This document shows, one piece after another, positions 9,009-16,867 of a DNA stretch of 64,000 nucleotides. The stretch comes from CALKJU01 sp046349355 (GTDB taxonomy: Bacteria > Pseudomonadota > Alphaproteobacteria > Geminicoccales > Geminicoccaceae). Each line of letters begins with the position of its first letter. Positions within the stretch are counted from its first letter, which is position 1. The notes under the pieces are model-generated. The model had not been told where the DNA came from. It was given only the letters and a program-made list of their open reading frames with translations, and made no database searches. Made by a program: the position numbers and the translations under genes. Location: NCBI GenBank assembly GCA_046349355.1, contig JAXMCM010000014.1, positions 364,588 to 428,587 on the forward strand, in the 5' to 3' direction.

Positions 9009-9731
9009 GTGCTAACGCAGCGCCAGCGGCAGTTGCTGCAGTACATCCAGCAGTTCATGCAGGCCCATGGCGTTCCTCCCTCCTTCGAGGAAATGCGCAC
9101 TGCCCTGGGGCTTCGCTCGAAGTCCGGAATCCACCGCCTCATCTCCGGGCTCGAGGAGCGCGGTCACATCCGCCGCCTCGCCTACCGGGCGCGAGCCCTC
9201 GAGATCATCCGCCCGGCGCAGGAGGCGCAGGCCGAAGGCCAGCGGCTGGCGGCACCGGTGGCGGCTGCCGTTCCCGGCTCGAACATCGTCCAGGGGGCGT
9301 TCCGGCGGCGCGCCGGCGTCCCCCCTGACCTCCTCCAGGGAGCCCGCGGCACCGTCGACCTGCCGGTCTACGGCAGGATCGCCGCCGGTACGCCCATCGA
9401 GGCCCTGGCCGACGGCGGCACGACCGTCGACGTGCCGACCTCGCTGGTCGGCGACGGCGAGCATTACGTCCTGCAGGTGGTCGGCGACTCGATGATCGAC
9501 GCCGGTGTGTTCGACGGCGACATGGTGGTGATCCAGCGCACGGAATCCGCCGACAACGGGCAGATCGTGGTGGCCCTCATCGAGGATCGCGAGGTCACCC
9601 TGAAACGGCTGCGGCGTCGCGGCGCCTCGATCGCGCTCGAGGCGGCCAATCCGGCCTACGAGACCCGCATCTTCGGCCCGCACCAGGTCAAGGTGCAGGG
9701 CCGCCTCGTGGGCCTGCTGCGCCGCTACTGA
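9009..9731 (+). CDS. lexA: SOS repressor LexA
   Basis: LexA represses the DNA-damage regulon and is inactivated when RecA filaments trigger self-cleavage. The 240-residue protein has the N-terminal winged helix (residues 1-65, with PPSFEEMRTALGLRSKSGIHRLI as the recognition region). The peptidase domain shows the Ala126-Gly127 cleavage site, nucleophile Ser161 in GDSM and the general base Lys199 in VTLKRL. The GTG start at 9009 gives the canonical N-terminus. An SOS box overlaps its promoter. Its last seven bases overlap the convergent ugpQ-like gene, leaving no room for a terminator between them. Confidence 0.97.
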   Translation: MLTQRQRQLLQYIQQFMQAHGVPPSFEEMRTALGLRSKSGIHRLISGLEERGHIRRLAYRARALEIIRPAQEAQAEGQRLAAPVAAAVPGSNIVQGAFRRRAGVPPDLLQGARGTVDLPVYGRIAAGTPIEALADGGTTVDVPTSLVGDGEHYVLQVVGDSMIDAGVFDGDMVVIQRTESADNGQIVVALIEDREVTLKRLRRRGASIALEAANPAYETRIFGPHQVKVQGRLVGLLRRY

Positions 9732-10504
9732 GCGGAGGCGCCCAGCAGGTCCGGCGTGTCGGTGATCACGGCGGCGGCGCCGATGCCGAACAGGGCCGCC
9801 GCCTCGTCGCTGTCGTTGACGGTGTAGCAGAGCAGCGGGATGCCCTCGGCCGCGACCGAGCGCATCGCCCGGTTGCTGTTACGCCGATAGGAGACGTGCA
9901 GCGAGACGCAGCCGCATTCCTGCACCGTCGCCCGCCAGTCGCGCGGCACGCCGCCGACGAGGTAGCCACGCGGCAGCTCCGGTGCGGCCTCGCGCGCGGC
10001 CCGCAGCGAGTCGATCGAGAAGCTCGAGATCAGCGGCGGCAGGCGGTCGGCGGGCCACAGCTCGCGAACCATCGCGCAGACGACCGCCGCGGTTTCCGCC
10101 TCACGTCCCGGGCAGGGCTTGATCTCGATGTTCGCCTGCATGTCGAGCTCGACCAGCAGGCGCAGCGCCTCGGCCAGCAGCGGCACCCGCTCGCCGGCGA
10201 ACTGCATGCCGAACCAGCCGCCGGCGTCGAGGTCGCGAATCTGGTCGAGGGTGCGCTCCTTGACCCGGCCACGCCCGTCGGTGGTCCGCCGCAGCCGCTC
10301 GTCGTGCATCAGGATCGGCACGTTGTCCGAGGTCAGCTTGACGTCGAACTCGACCCAGCGGCAGCCCAGCTCGCGGGCACGGCGGATCGATGCCAGCGTG
10401 TTCTCCGGCGCGCGCGCCGCGGCACCGCGGTGGCCGATGATGCGGCCCAGCCCGGCGAGCCGGACCGTCCGCCCCGGCGCCCAGGCCTCCCAATCCCTTC
10501 CCAC
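9725..10504 (-). CDS. ugpQ: Glycerophosphodiester phosphodiesterase
   Basis: The enzyme hydrolyses glycerophosphodiesters from phospholipid turnover to glycerol 3-phosphate and an alcohol. The 259-residue protein shows the GDPD signature: GHRGAAARAPENTL near residue 24, EFDVKLTSDNVPILMHDE, and IEIKP in the metal-binding region. It has no signal peptide, which suggests a cytoplasmic UgpQ-type enzyme rather than a periplasmic GlpQ. The GTG at 10504 is the longest start; later codons are possible because the GDPD core begins only at residue 22. It converges on lexA with a seven-base overlap and is divergent from recD2. Confidence 0.9.
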   Translation of the reverse strand: MGRDWEAWAPGRTVRLAGLGRIIGHRGAAARAPENTLASIRRARELGCRWVEFDVKLTSDNVPILMHDERLRRTTDGRGRVKERTLDQIRDLDAGGWFGMQFAGERVPLLAEALRLLVELDMQANIEIKPCPGREAETAAVVCAMVRELWPADRLPPLISSFSIDSLRAAREAAPELPRGYLVGGVPRDWRATVQECGCVSLHVSYRRNSNRAMRSVAAEGIPLLCYTVNDSDEAAALFGIGAAAVITDTPDLLGASAQ

Positions 10505-10600
10505 GATCCTGCAACCTCAATCCCATCGGCCTCGCCAGCCGCGCGGCTGCGCGGCAGGATAGCGGGCTCCACGCACCGGCACCATGGACCGCCTCCGCCC

Positions 10601-12772
10601 TTGCAGGCCGCACCCGATCTCGTCACCGGCACCGTCGAGCGCGTCGTCTACCAGAACCCGGCGAACGGCTGGACGGTGCTGCGCATCCGGCCGGCCGGCA
10701 GCGAGCAGCTGCTGACCGTCGTCGGCACCGCACCGGCGGCGCACGAAGGGGTCATGCTGCGCGCCGACGGCAGCTGGCGTGACGATCCGACGTGGGGCCG
10801 GCAGTTCGTCGCGGCAAGGGTCGAGCTTCTGGCGCCGACCGATGCGGCGACCATCGAGCACTATCTGGCGTCCGGTATCGTCAAGGGGCTCGGCAAGAAG
10901 CTGGCGCACCGCCTCGTCCAGAAGTTCGGCACCGAGGTCCTCGACATCGTCGACCGGGCACCCGAGCGGCTGCGCGAGGTCAAGGGCGTCAACGCCGAGA
11001 TGCTCGAGCGGATCGTCGAAGAGCTGGGCCGTCACCGGCACCTGCGCGAGCTGATCCTGTTCCTCGACGCCAACGGCATCGGTGCCGCGCGTGCCGGCCG
11101 CATCCTCGAGACCTATGGCAGCCGTGCCCTCGACCGGGTGATGGAGAACCCGTGGGCGCTGGCCCGCGACGTCAAGGGCATCGGCTTTCGCAGCGCCGAC
11201 GAGCTGGCGCGGCGCATCGGCGTCGATCCGGCCTCGCCGCGGCGGATCGCCGCTGCCCTGCTCCACGTGCTGGGCGAAGCTGCCGGGGACGGCGACTGCG
11301 GGCTGCCGGAAGGCGATGCCCGTGCCCGGGTCATCGAGCTGACCGGCTGCGATGCCGAGCTCGCCGACGAGGCCTTCCGCGACGAGCTGGCGGGCGGCCG
11401 CGTCGTCGCGGTGGCGGCAGGACCGGTCCAGATCCTCATGCTCGAGGAGCTGGATCGAGCCGAGCGCCACGTCGTCGACGGCCTGCGCCGGCTTGCTTCG
11501 GGCCCGTTGCCCTGGGCGGTCCGCGACCTCGAATCGGCGATCGGGCGGGCGCAGGTCGACCTCGACCTGCAGCTGGCGCCGAGCCAGCGTACCGCGCTGC
11601 TTGCCATGCTCGCGACCAAGCTGCTGATCGTCACCGGCGGCCCCGGCACCGGCAAGACCACGCTGGTCCGCGCCCTGCTGGCCGCCCTGCCCGTCGACGT
11701 GCTGCGCATCCAGATGGCGGCACCGACCGGCCGGGCCGCCAAGCGCCTGGCCGAGAGCACCGGGCACGAGGCGCGCACCCTGCACCGCCTGCTCGAGGCC
11801 GAGCCCGGCAAGGGATTCCGCCGCAACCGCCACTATCGCCTCGAATGCGACCTGCTCGTCGTCGACGAGACCTCGATGGTCGACCTGCCCTTGATGGCAG
11901 CACTCATCGACGCCCTGCCCGACGATGCAGCCCTGCTGCTCGTCGGCGACGCCGACCAGCTGCCGTCGGTGGGACCGGGCCAGGTACTGGGCGACCTGAT
12001 CGTTTCCGGGCAGGTTCCGGTGCTCCGCCTCACCGAGATCTTCCGCCAGGCCGGCGACAGCGGCATCGTCGCCAACGCGCATCGCATCAATCGCGGCGAG
12101 ACCCCCGTCTTCGCGCACGGCGAGAGCCACGGCGACTTCTACGGCATCCGGGTGGAGGATCCGGAGACGGCGCAGGCCCGGCTGGTCGAGCTAGTCGCGG
12201 CGCGGATCCCCGAGCGCTTCGGCATCGACGCCCAGGACGGCATCCAGGTGCTCTGTCCGGTCAATCGCGGACCGCTTGGCACGCGCGAGCTCAACACCCT
12301 GCTGCAGGCGCGCCTGAACCCCGAGCCAGAGGCGCTGCACCAGCGCGGCGACATCCGCTTCGGCGTCGGCGACCGGGTGATGCAGGTCGAGAACGACTAC
12401 GGGCGCGAGGTCTGGAACGGCGACGTCGGGCGCATCGTCGCCGTCCGCGACCGGGCCCGCGAGCTGGTCGTCTCGATCGACGGCCGCGAGGTCGCCTACG
12501 GCTTCGACGACCTCGACAACCTGCAGCTCGCCTACGCCATCACCGTGCACAAGGCGCAGGGCTCGGAGTACCCGGCGGTGGTGATGCCGCTGTCGCGGCT
12601 GCACGGGCGGATGCTGCAACGCCGGCTCTTGTACACCGCGGTCAGCCGCGCCAAGAGACTGGTCGTGCTGCTGGCCGAGCCCAATGCGCTGGAGCGGGCC
12701 GTCCGCGGCGGCGACCGTTCGCGCATCTCCCTGCTCGCCCAGCGCCTGCGTGACCACGAGGATTCCCGATGA
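10601..12772 (+). CDS. recD2: RecD2-type ATP-dependent DNA helicase
   Basis: RecD2 is a 5'-3' superfamily 1B helicase that works without RecBC in replication and repair. The 723-residue protein has an N-terminal OB-like region (residues 7-80), tandem helix-hairpin-helix repeats (85-215) and the helicase core. The core has Walker A GGPGTGKTT at 346-354, Walker B VVDETSMVD near 423, LVGDADQLPSVGPGQVL, LTEIFRQ and motif VI TAVSRAKRLVVL. An in-frame TTG at 10601 is the only good start near the conserved N-terminus; the ATG at 10584 is out of frame. The stop overlaps the next gene by four bases (ATGA). Confidence 0.93.
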   Translation: MQAAPDLVTGTVERVVYQNPANGWTVLRIRPAGSEQLLTVVGTAPAAHEGVMLRADGSWRDDPTWGRQFVAARVELLAPTDAATIEHYLASGIVKGLGKKLAHRLVQKFGTEVLDIVDRAPERLREVKGVNAEMLERIVEELGRHRHLRELILFLDANGIGAARAGRILETYGSRALDRVMENPWALARDVKGIGFRSADELARRIGVDPASPRRIAAALLHVLGEAAGDGDCGLPEGDARARVIELTGCDAELADEAFRDELAGGRVVAVAAGPVQILMLEELDRAERHVVDGLRRLASGPLPWAVRDLESAIGRAQVDLDLQLAPSQRTALLAMLATKLLIVTGGPGTGKTTLVRALLAALPVDVLRIQMAAPTGRAAKRLAESTGHEARTLHRLLEAEPGKGFRRNRHYRLECDLLVVDETSMVDLPLMAALIDALPDDAALLLVGDADQLPSVGPGQVLGDLIVSGQVPVLRLTEIFRQAGDSGIVANAHRINRGETPVFAHGESHGDFYGIRVEDPETAQARLVELVAARIPERFGIDAQDGIQVLCPVNRGPLGTRELNTLLQARLNPEPEALHQRGDIRFGVGDRVMQVENDYGREVWNGDVGRIVAVRDRARELVVSIDGREVAYGFDDLDNLQLAYAITVHKAQGSEYPAVVMPLSRLHGRMLQRRLLYTAVSRAKRLVVLLAEPNALERAVRGGDRSRISLLAQRLRDHEDSR

Positions 12773-13563
12773 GCCCTGCCGATCTCGATGCGCGCGAGGC
12801 GGCGGCGACGCGCGTGATGCGCGACGCCGGCAAGCTGGCCCGGCAGTACTTCGACCGCCGCGGCGAGCTGACCATCGAGCTCAAGGGCAAGCAGGACCTC
12901 GTCAGCGTCGCCGACAAGTCGGTCGAGGAGCTGATCCGCCGCGAGCTCGGGCCGCTGTTCCCCGACGACGCATTCCTCGGCGAGGAGGGCGGCGGCACCG
13001 GTGCGGACCGCGTCTGGGTGATCGACCCGATCGACGGCACCATGAACTTCCTGAGGGGCCTGCCCTACTGGTGCTGCGTGCTGGCCTATGTCGTGAACGG
13101 CCGGCCCGAGATCGCGCTGACGATGGACCCGGTCCATGACGAGCTCTATGTCGCCCGCCGCGGTCGCGGCGCCACGCGGGACGGTGCACCGATCCGCGTG
13201 TCGGGCGTGACCAGCCCGTCCTCGGCCTGCGTCGGGCTGTCCTTCAACTTCAAGCAGCCGGTCGAGCGCTACATGGCGATGATGGATCGCCTGACCACCG
13301 ACGGCTTCGATCACCGCCGCATGGGCTCCAGCGCGCTCAGCCTCTGCCACGTCGCCGACGGCCGGCTGGATGCGACCGTGGCCCTGATGTGCTCGAGCTG
13401 GGACGTGATCGCCGGCCTCCTGCTCGTCGAGGAAGCCGGCGGCTACGCCACCGACTGGATCGACGGCGCCAGCCTGACCGATACCCGCGCCATCGGCGCC
13501 TGCGCCCCAGGGATCGCCGCGGCCTTCGAGCGCGGCATCGGCTTCAGCCTGCCGCGGCGCTGA
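12769..13563 (+). CDS. Inositol monophosphatase family protein
   Basis: This is a magnesium-dependent, lithium-sensitive type phosphatase of the IMPase/FIG superfamily. The 264-residue protein carries the metal-binding motifs GEEGGG (residues 71-76), DPIDGTMNF (86-94) and SSWDVIAGLLLVEEAGG, where the last conserved Asp lies. The substrate cannot be told from sequence; inositol 1-phosphate, histidinol phosphate or nucleotide phosphates are all possible in this family. It is coupled to recD2 by a four-base overlap and overlaps the convergent SufE-like gene by 20 bases. A second family member lies at 37652-38443. Confidence 0.9.
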   Translation: MSPADLDAREAAATRVMRDAGKLARQYFDRRGELTIELKGKQDLVSVADKSVEELIRRELGPLFPDDAFLGEEGGGTGADRVWVIDPIDGTMNFLRGLPYWCCVLAYVVNGRPEIALTMDPVHDELYVARRGRGATRDGAPIRVSGVTSPSSACVGLSFNFKQPVERYMAMMDRLTTDGFDHRRMGSSALSLCHVADGRLDATVALMCSSWDVIAGLLLVEEAGGYATDWIDGASLTDTRAIGACAPGIAAAFERGIGFSLPRR

Positions 13564-13993
13564 CCGCCCGGGCCTCGGCAGCGAGCTCGCGAATGCGCTT
13601 GTTCATCGACCACAGGCCGTTCGACCGGCCCGGCGTCAGGTGCTGGCCGAGGCCGATCTCCTCCAGCACCGTCGGCGGGTTGGCCAGGATCTCGTCCGGC
13701 AGCCGATCGGCGTACAGGCGCAGCAGGATGGCGATCAGGCCCTTGACGATGATGGCGTCGCTGTCGGCGCGCAGGGCGAGCCTGCCGGTCGCCGGATCGG
13801 CGGGCGCGATCAGCCAGACCTGGCTCTGGCAGCCGGACACCTTGTTCGCCGGGATCTTGTGCTCCTCGGGCAGCGGCGGCAGTGCCTTGCCGAGCTCGAC
13901 GATGTGCTCGATCTTGTCGCGCCATTCGTCGAACAGCGCGAACTCCTCGCGCAGCTCGTCCGCCGCTTCCGCAACCGTCGCCGTCGAGGCCAT
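13544..13993 (-). CDS. SufE family protein
   Basis: SufE proteins accept persulfide sulfur from the cysteine desulfurase SufS and pass it to the SufBCD scaffold for iron-sulfur cluster assembly. The 149-residue protein has the family core FDEWRDKIEHIVELGKALPPLP and the acceptor cysteine, Cys55, in KVSGCQSQVWL. The C-terminal segment GQHLTPGRSNGLWSMNKRI is also typical. The ATG at 13993 gives the normal family length although the frame is open further upstream. No other suf gene is in the window, so it is an isolated copy. Its 3' end overlaps the convergent phosphatase gene. Confidence 0.9.
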   Translation of the reverse strand: MASTATVAEAADELREEFALFDEWRDKIEHIVELGKALPPLPEEHKIPANKVSGCQSQVWLIAPADPATGRLALRADSDAIIVKGLIAILLRLYADRLPDEILANPPTVLEEIGLGQHLTPGRSNGLWSMNKRIRELAAEARAVSAAAG

Positions 13994-14059
13994 GCCCGTT
14001 CCCAACGCTGAACCGACCCCGCATATCGGCGTCCCCGCCCTGCGGATCAATCGCCGGCC

Positions 14060-14764
14060 ATGAGCGGACGGGTCCTCGTCTTCCAGCACCATCCGGCATC
14101 GCCGGCCGGCCTCATCGCCGAGGAAGCCGCTGCCCGCGGCGTCGGCCTCGAGGTGATCGACGCCGAGACCGGCTGCGACATCCCCGCCGATGCGATGGCC
14201 CGCGACGGCCTGCTGATCCTCGGTGGTGCGATGGGCGCCAACGACGACCATGTCTGCGCCCATTTTCCCGACCTGCTCGAGCTGGCCCGCCGGTTCGGCG
14301 CCGCCGGCAAGCCGGTGCTCGGCATCTGCCTCGGCGGCCAGCTGCTTGCGCGCGCGTTCGGCGGCCGGGTGCACTCCGACCGCTACGGCGAGTTCGGCTT
14401 CCGCCCGACCCGGGCCACGGCTGCCGCCGCCACCGACCCCCTGCTTGCCGGCCTCGAGCTGCCGGTGCCGCTGATGCAGTGGCACGACGACAGTTTCGAC
14501 CTGCCGGCCGACGCCACGCTCCTGCTTGAGGGCGAGCCCTGCCCCGCCCAGGGGTTCCGCGTCGGCCGCTCCGTGTGGGGCTTCCAGTGCCATCTCGAGG
14601 TTACCCGTAGCGACGCCGAGATCTGGGGCGAGCTTCGGGCACAGGTAAGAGGCCAGCCCGAGGCGCCGGTCCTCGTGCGCCGCCATCTCGAGGATGGCTG
14701 GCCCGTCACCGAGGCCTTCGGCCGTGCCGTGGCCGGTCGCTGGCTGGACCTCTGCCGCCGCTGA
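14060..14764 (+). CDS. Class I glutamine amidotransferase-like protein (GMP synthase-like)
   Basis: This 234-residue protein is a stand-alone class I glutamine amidotransferase domain. The triad is intact: Cys90 in GICLGGQ, with His178 and Glu180 in GFQCHLEV. The MQWHDDSF segment around residue 140 is typical of the GMP-synthase-like subgroup, often annotated as type 1 amidotransferases of unknown acceptor. No synthetase subunit lies next to it, so the acceptor is unknown; it could also act as a gamma-glutamyl hydrolase. It is divergent from the SufE-like gene and converges on the photolyase gene with a four-base gap. Confidence 0.85.
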   Translation: MSGRVLVFQHHPASPAGLIAEEAAARGVGLEVIDAETGCDIPADAMARDGLLILGGAMGANDDHVCAHFPDLLELARRFGAAGKPVLGICLGGQLLARAFGGRVHSDRYGEFGFRPTRATAAAATDPLLAGLELPVPLMQWHDDSFDLPADATLLLEGEPCPAQGFRVGRSVWGFQCHLEVTRSDAEIWGELRAQVRGQPEAPVLVRRHLEDGWPVTEAFGRAVAGRWLDLCRR

Positions 14765-14768
14765 GGGC

Positions 14769-16163
14769 TCAGGCCCGCCGCGCCATATGCTTATCATAGG
14801 TCGCCAGAGCCCGGGCCCGGCCTTCCTGGAGGTCGACGAGCGGCGGCGGGTAGCCTGAACCGGCACCGCCAAGCAGATCAGGCGGCGGTGGCAGGTGGAT
14901 CGTCTCGGCGGGACAATCCGCGAGCTCGCGCACCCAGCGCCGCACGTAGGCGCCGTCGGGGTCGAGGTCGATGCCCTGCTTGATCGGGTTGAAGATCCGG
15001 CCGAAGCCGGTCGTGTCGGTGCCGCTGCCGGCGACCCACTGCCAGTTCATCGCATTGCTGGCGAGATCGGCGTCGACCAGCTCGTCCCAGAACCAGTCCT
15101 GCCCATGCCGCCAGTCGATGAGCAGGTGGCGGGTCAGAAACGAGGCCACCACCATCCGCGCGCGGTTGTGCATCCAGCCGCTCCGGCGCAGCTGTCGCAT
15201 GCCGGCATCGACCAGCGGATAGCCGGTGCGCCCGCGCTGCCACGCCGTCAGCGCCGCCGGATCGTCGCGCCACGGGAAGCCGCGCATCGCCGGCTGCAGC
15301 TCCAGCTCGGGCAGGTCGGGCCGGAAAAACAGGAGCTGCGCGGCGAAGTCGCGCCACGCCAGCTGGCGGGAGAACGCAGTCGTCAATCCTGCCATGGCGA
15401 CCAGCCGCCGCGGCGCGATCTCGCCGAACCGGAGGTGCGGCGACAGGCGCGACACCCCTTCCCGGCCGAGCTGGTGCCGCCCCGTCCGGTAGCCCGCCAG
15501 CCGCTCCGCCATGAAGGCCTCGGCGCTGCGCCAGGCCCCGGCCTCGCCCGGTTCCCAGGCCTCGCGCAGGCCACCGGCCCAGTCGGGCGCCGTCGGCAGG
15601 AGCTTCCAGTCGGCGAGACGCTCGCCGGTCAGGTCAGCCACCGTCGACAGCTGCGACGGCGCACGCTTGTCGCCGAGCGGCGGCAGCGCCTGCGCCAGCC
15701 ACGCCCGATGGAACGGGCTGAACACCAGGGCCGGTCCGTCGGTGCCGCAGATCTCCCACGGCTCGTGGACAAGACTGCCGTTCCAGCTGCGCGCCTCGAT
15801 GCCACGCTCGCGCAGCTGCGCCTTGATCCGACTGTCCTGGGCTACCGCCCAGGGGTCGTAGCGCCGGTTCCAGTAGACGCCGCTGGCCCGGGTGGCAGCA
15901 ACGATGTCGCCGATGACCTCGGCACTGTCGCCGGAGCGGAGCACGAGCGCCGCGCCAAGGCCCCTCAGCGACCCGGCAAGACGTTCGAGCGAATGGTGCA
16001 GCCACCACCGGCTGGCCCCGCCGGGCCGCCAGCGCCCCGGGGCCTCGTCGTCCAGCACGTAGAGCAGGACGAGGTCGCGACCGGAGGCGACGGCCGCCTC
16101 CAGGGCCGGATTGTCGGCGAGGCGCAGATCGTTGCGGAACCAGACGACGACCGGACCGCTCAA
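14769..16163 (-). CDS. phrB: Deoxyribodipyrimidine photolyase
   Basis: The enzyme uses blue light and FAD to split cyclobutane pyrimidine dimers. The 464-residue protein starts with the antenna-domain signature VVVWFRNDLRLADNPAL. The FAD-binding half shows GRTGYPLVDAGMRQL, GWMHNRARM, ASFLTRHLLIDW, LASNAMNWQWVAGSGTD and FGRIFNP, all typical of class I CPD photolyases. Translation starts at a TTG whose bases overlap the stop of the upstream PdeM gene (TTGA). It is the last gene of a helicase-pdeM-photolyase repair unit. A (6-4) photolyase or cryptochrome is less likely because the NWQWVAGSGTD block is of the CPD type. Confidence 0.94.
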   Translation of the reverse strand: MSGPVVVWFRNDLRLADNPALEAAVASGRDLVLLYVLDDEAPGRWRPGGASRWWLHHSLERLAGSLRGLGAALVLRSGDSAEVIGDIVAATRASGVYWNRRYDPWAVAQDSRIKAQLRERGIEARSWNGSLVHEPWEICGTDGPALVFSPFHRAWLAQALPPLGDKRAPSQLSTVADLTGERLADWKLLPTAPDWAGGLREAWEPGEAGAWRSAEAFMAERLAGYRTGRHQLGREGVSRLSPHLRFGEIAPRRLVAMAGLTTAFSRQLAWRDFAAQLLFFRPDLPELELQPAMRGFPWRDDPAALTAWQRGRTGYPLVDAGMRQLRRSGWMHNRARMVVASFLTRHLLIDWRHGQDWFWDELVDADLASNAMNWQWVAGSGTDTTGFGRIFNPIKQGIDLDPDGAYVRRWVRELADCPAETIHLPPPPDLLGGAGSGYPPPLVDLQEGRARALATYDKHMARRA

Positions 16164-16867
16164 GGGCGCACCCGCGTGCGCAGCTCAGGCTCCAGCCGGT
16201 CGTGGGGCACCCGGAACACGCGTTCCTCGCCCAGAAGGAACGCGTCGAAGCCCGCCGGGAACAGCGAGGCGATGGCCGGGTCGAGCACGTTGAGCCCGCC
16301 GGTGAAGGCTCCGAATGCCGGCAGCAGCAGGCGCGTCCCGTCGCTGGCGAAGCACGGACGGCTCATTCGCCGCCGGCTGCCGGCGAGCCGCGCCTTGGGG
16401 TGAAGGTGCCCGGCAATCTCGGCTCCCGTACCACCGCGGGCGTGGTGGCGCAGGACGACGCCGCCGATCTCGAGCTCGGCCGCACTCTCGCCGCCCAGCC
16501 CCGGCGGCGGCTCGGGATCGTGGTTGCCCTGGATCCAGACCCAGCGCAGGGCACCGGTCAGGCGGCGCAGGCCGGTCGCGACGTCCTCCTCGAGCGCCTC
16601 GATCCCGCGCCGGTCGTGGAAGCCGTCGCCGAGACTCACGACGATGTCGGGCTGGAGCCGGGTGACCAGCATTTCCAGCCGGGCGAGGGTCGCGCGCGAA
16701 TCGTAGGGTGGCAGCGGGACGCCGCGGCGGGCGAAGGCGCTGCCCTTCTCGAGATGGAGGTCCGCCACGACCAGCAGCCGGCGCTCGGCCCACCAGGCGG
16801 CACCGACCGGATCCAGGCGAAAGATGGCCTCGCCCAGCGTCACGGCGTGCGGTGAAGGCTCAGCCAA
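16160..16867 (-). CDS. pdeM: Ligase-associated DNA damage response phosphoesterase PdeM
   Basis: This is a calcineurin-like metallophosphoesterase of the PdeM family, seen next to ligase-associated helicases and presumed to process DNA ends. The 235-residue protein has the family metal motifs in order: DLHLEKG (Asp36 and His38), SLGDGFHD, GNHD near residue 115, and GHLHP near 155. The TTG at 16867 starts inside the end of the helicase gene (eight-base overlap), and its stop overlaps the photolyase start, so the three genes are likely co-translated. The ATP-dependent ligase and exonuclease that often accompany this system are not in the window. Confidence 0.9.
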   Translation of the reverse strand: MAEPSPHAVTLGEAIFRLDPVGAAWWAERRLLVVADLHLEKGSAFARRGVPLPPYDSRATLARLEMLVTRLQPDIVVSLGDGFHDRRGIEALEEDVATGLRRLTGALRWVWIQGNHDPEPPPGLGGESAAELEIGGVVLRHHARGGTGAEIAGHLHPKARLAGSRRRMSRPCFASDGTRLLLPAFGAFTGGLNVLDPAIASLFPAGFDAFLLGEERVFRVPHDRLEPELRTRVRP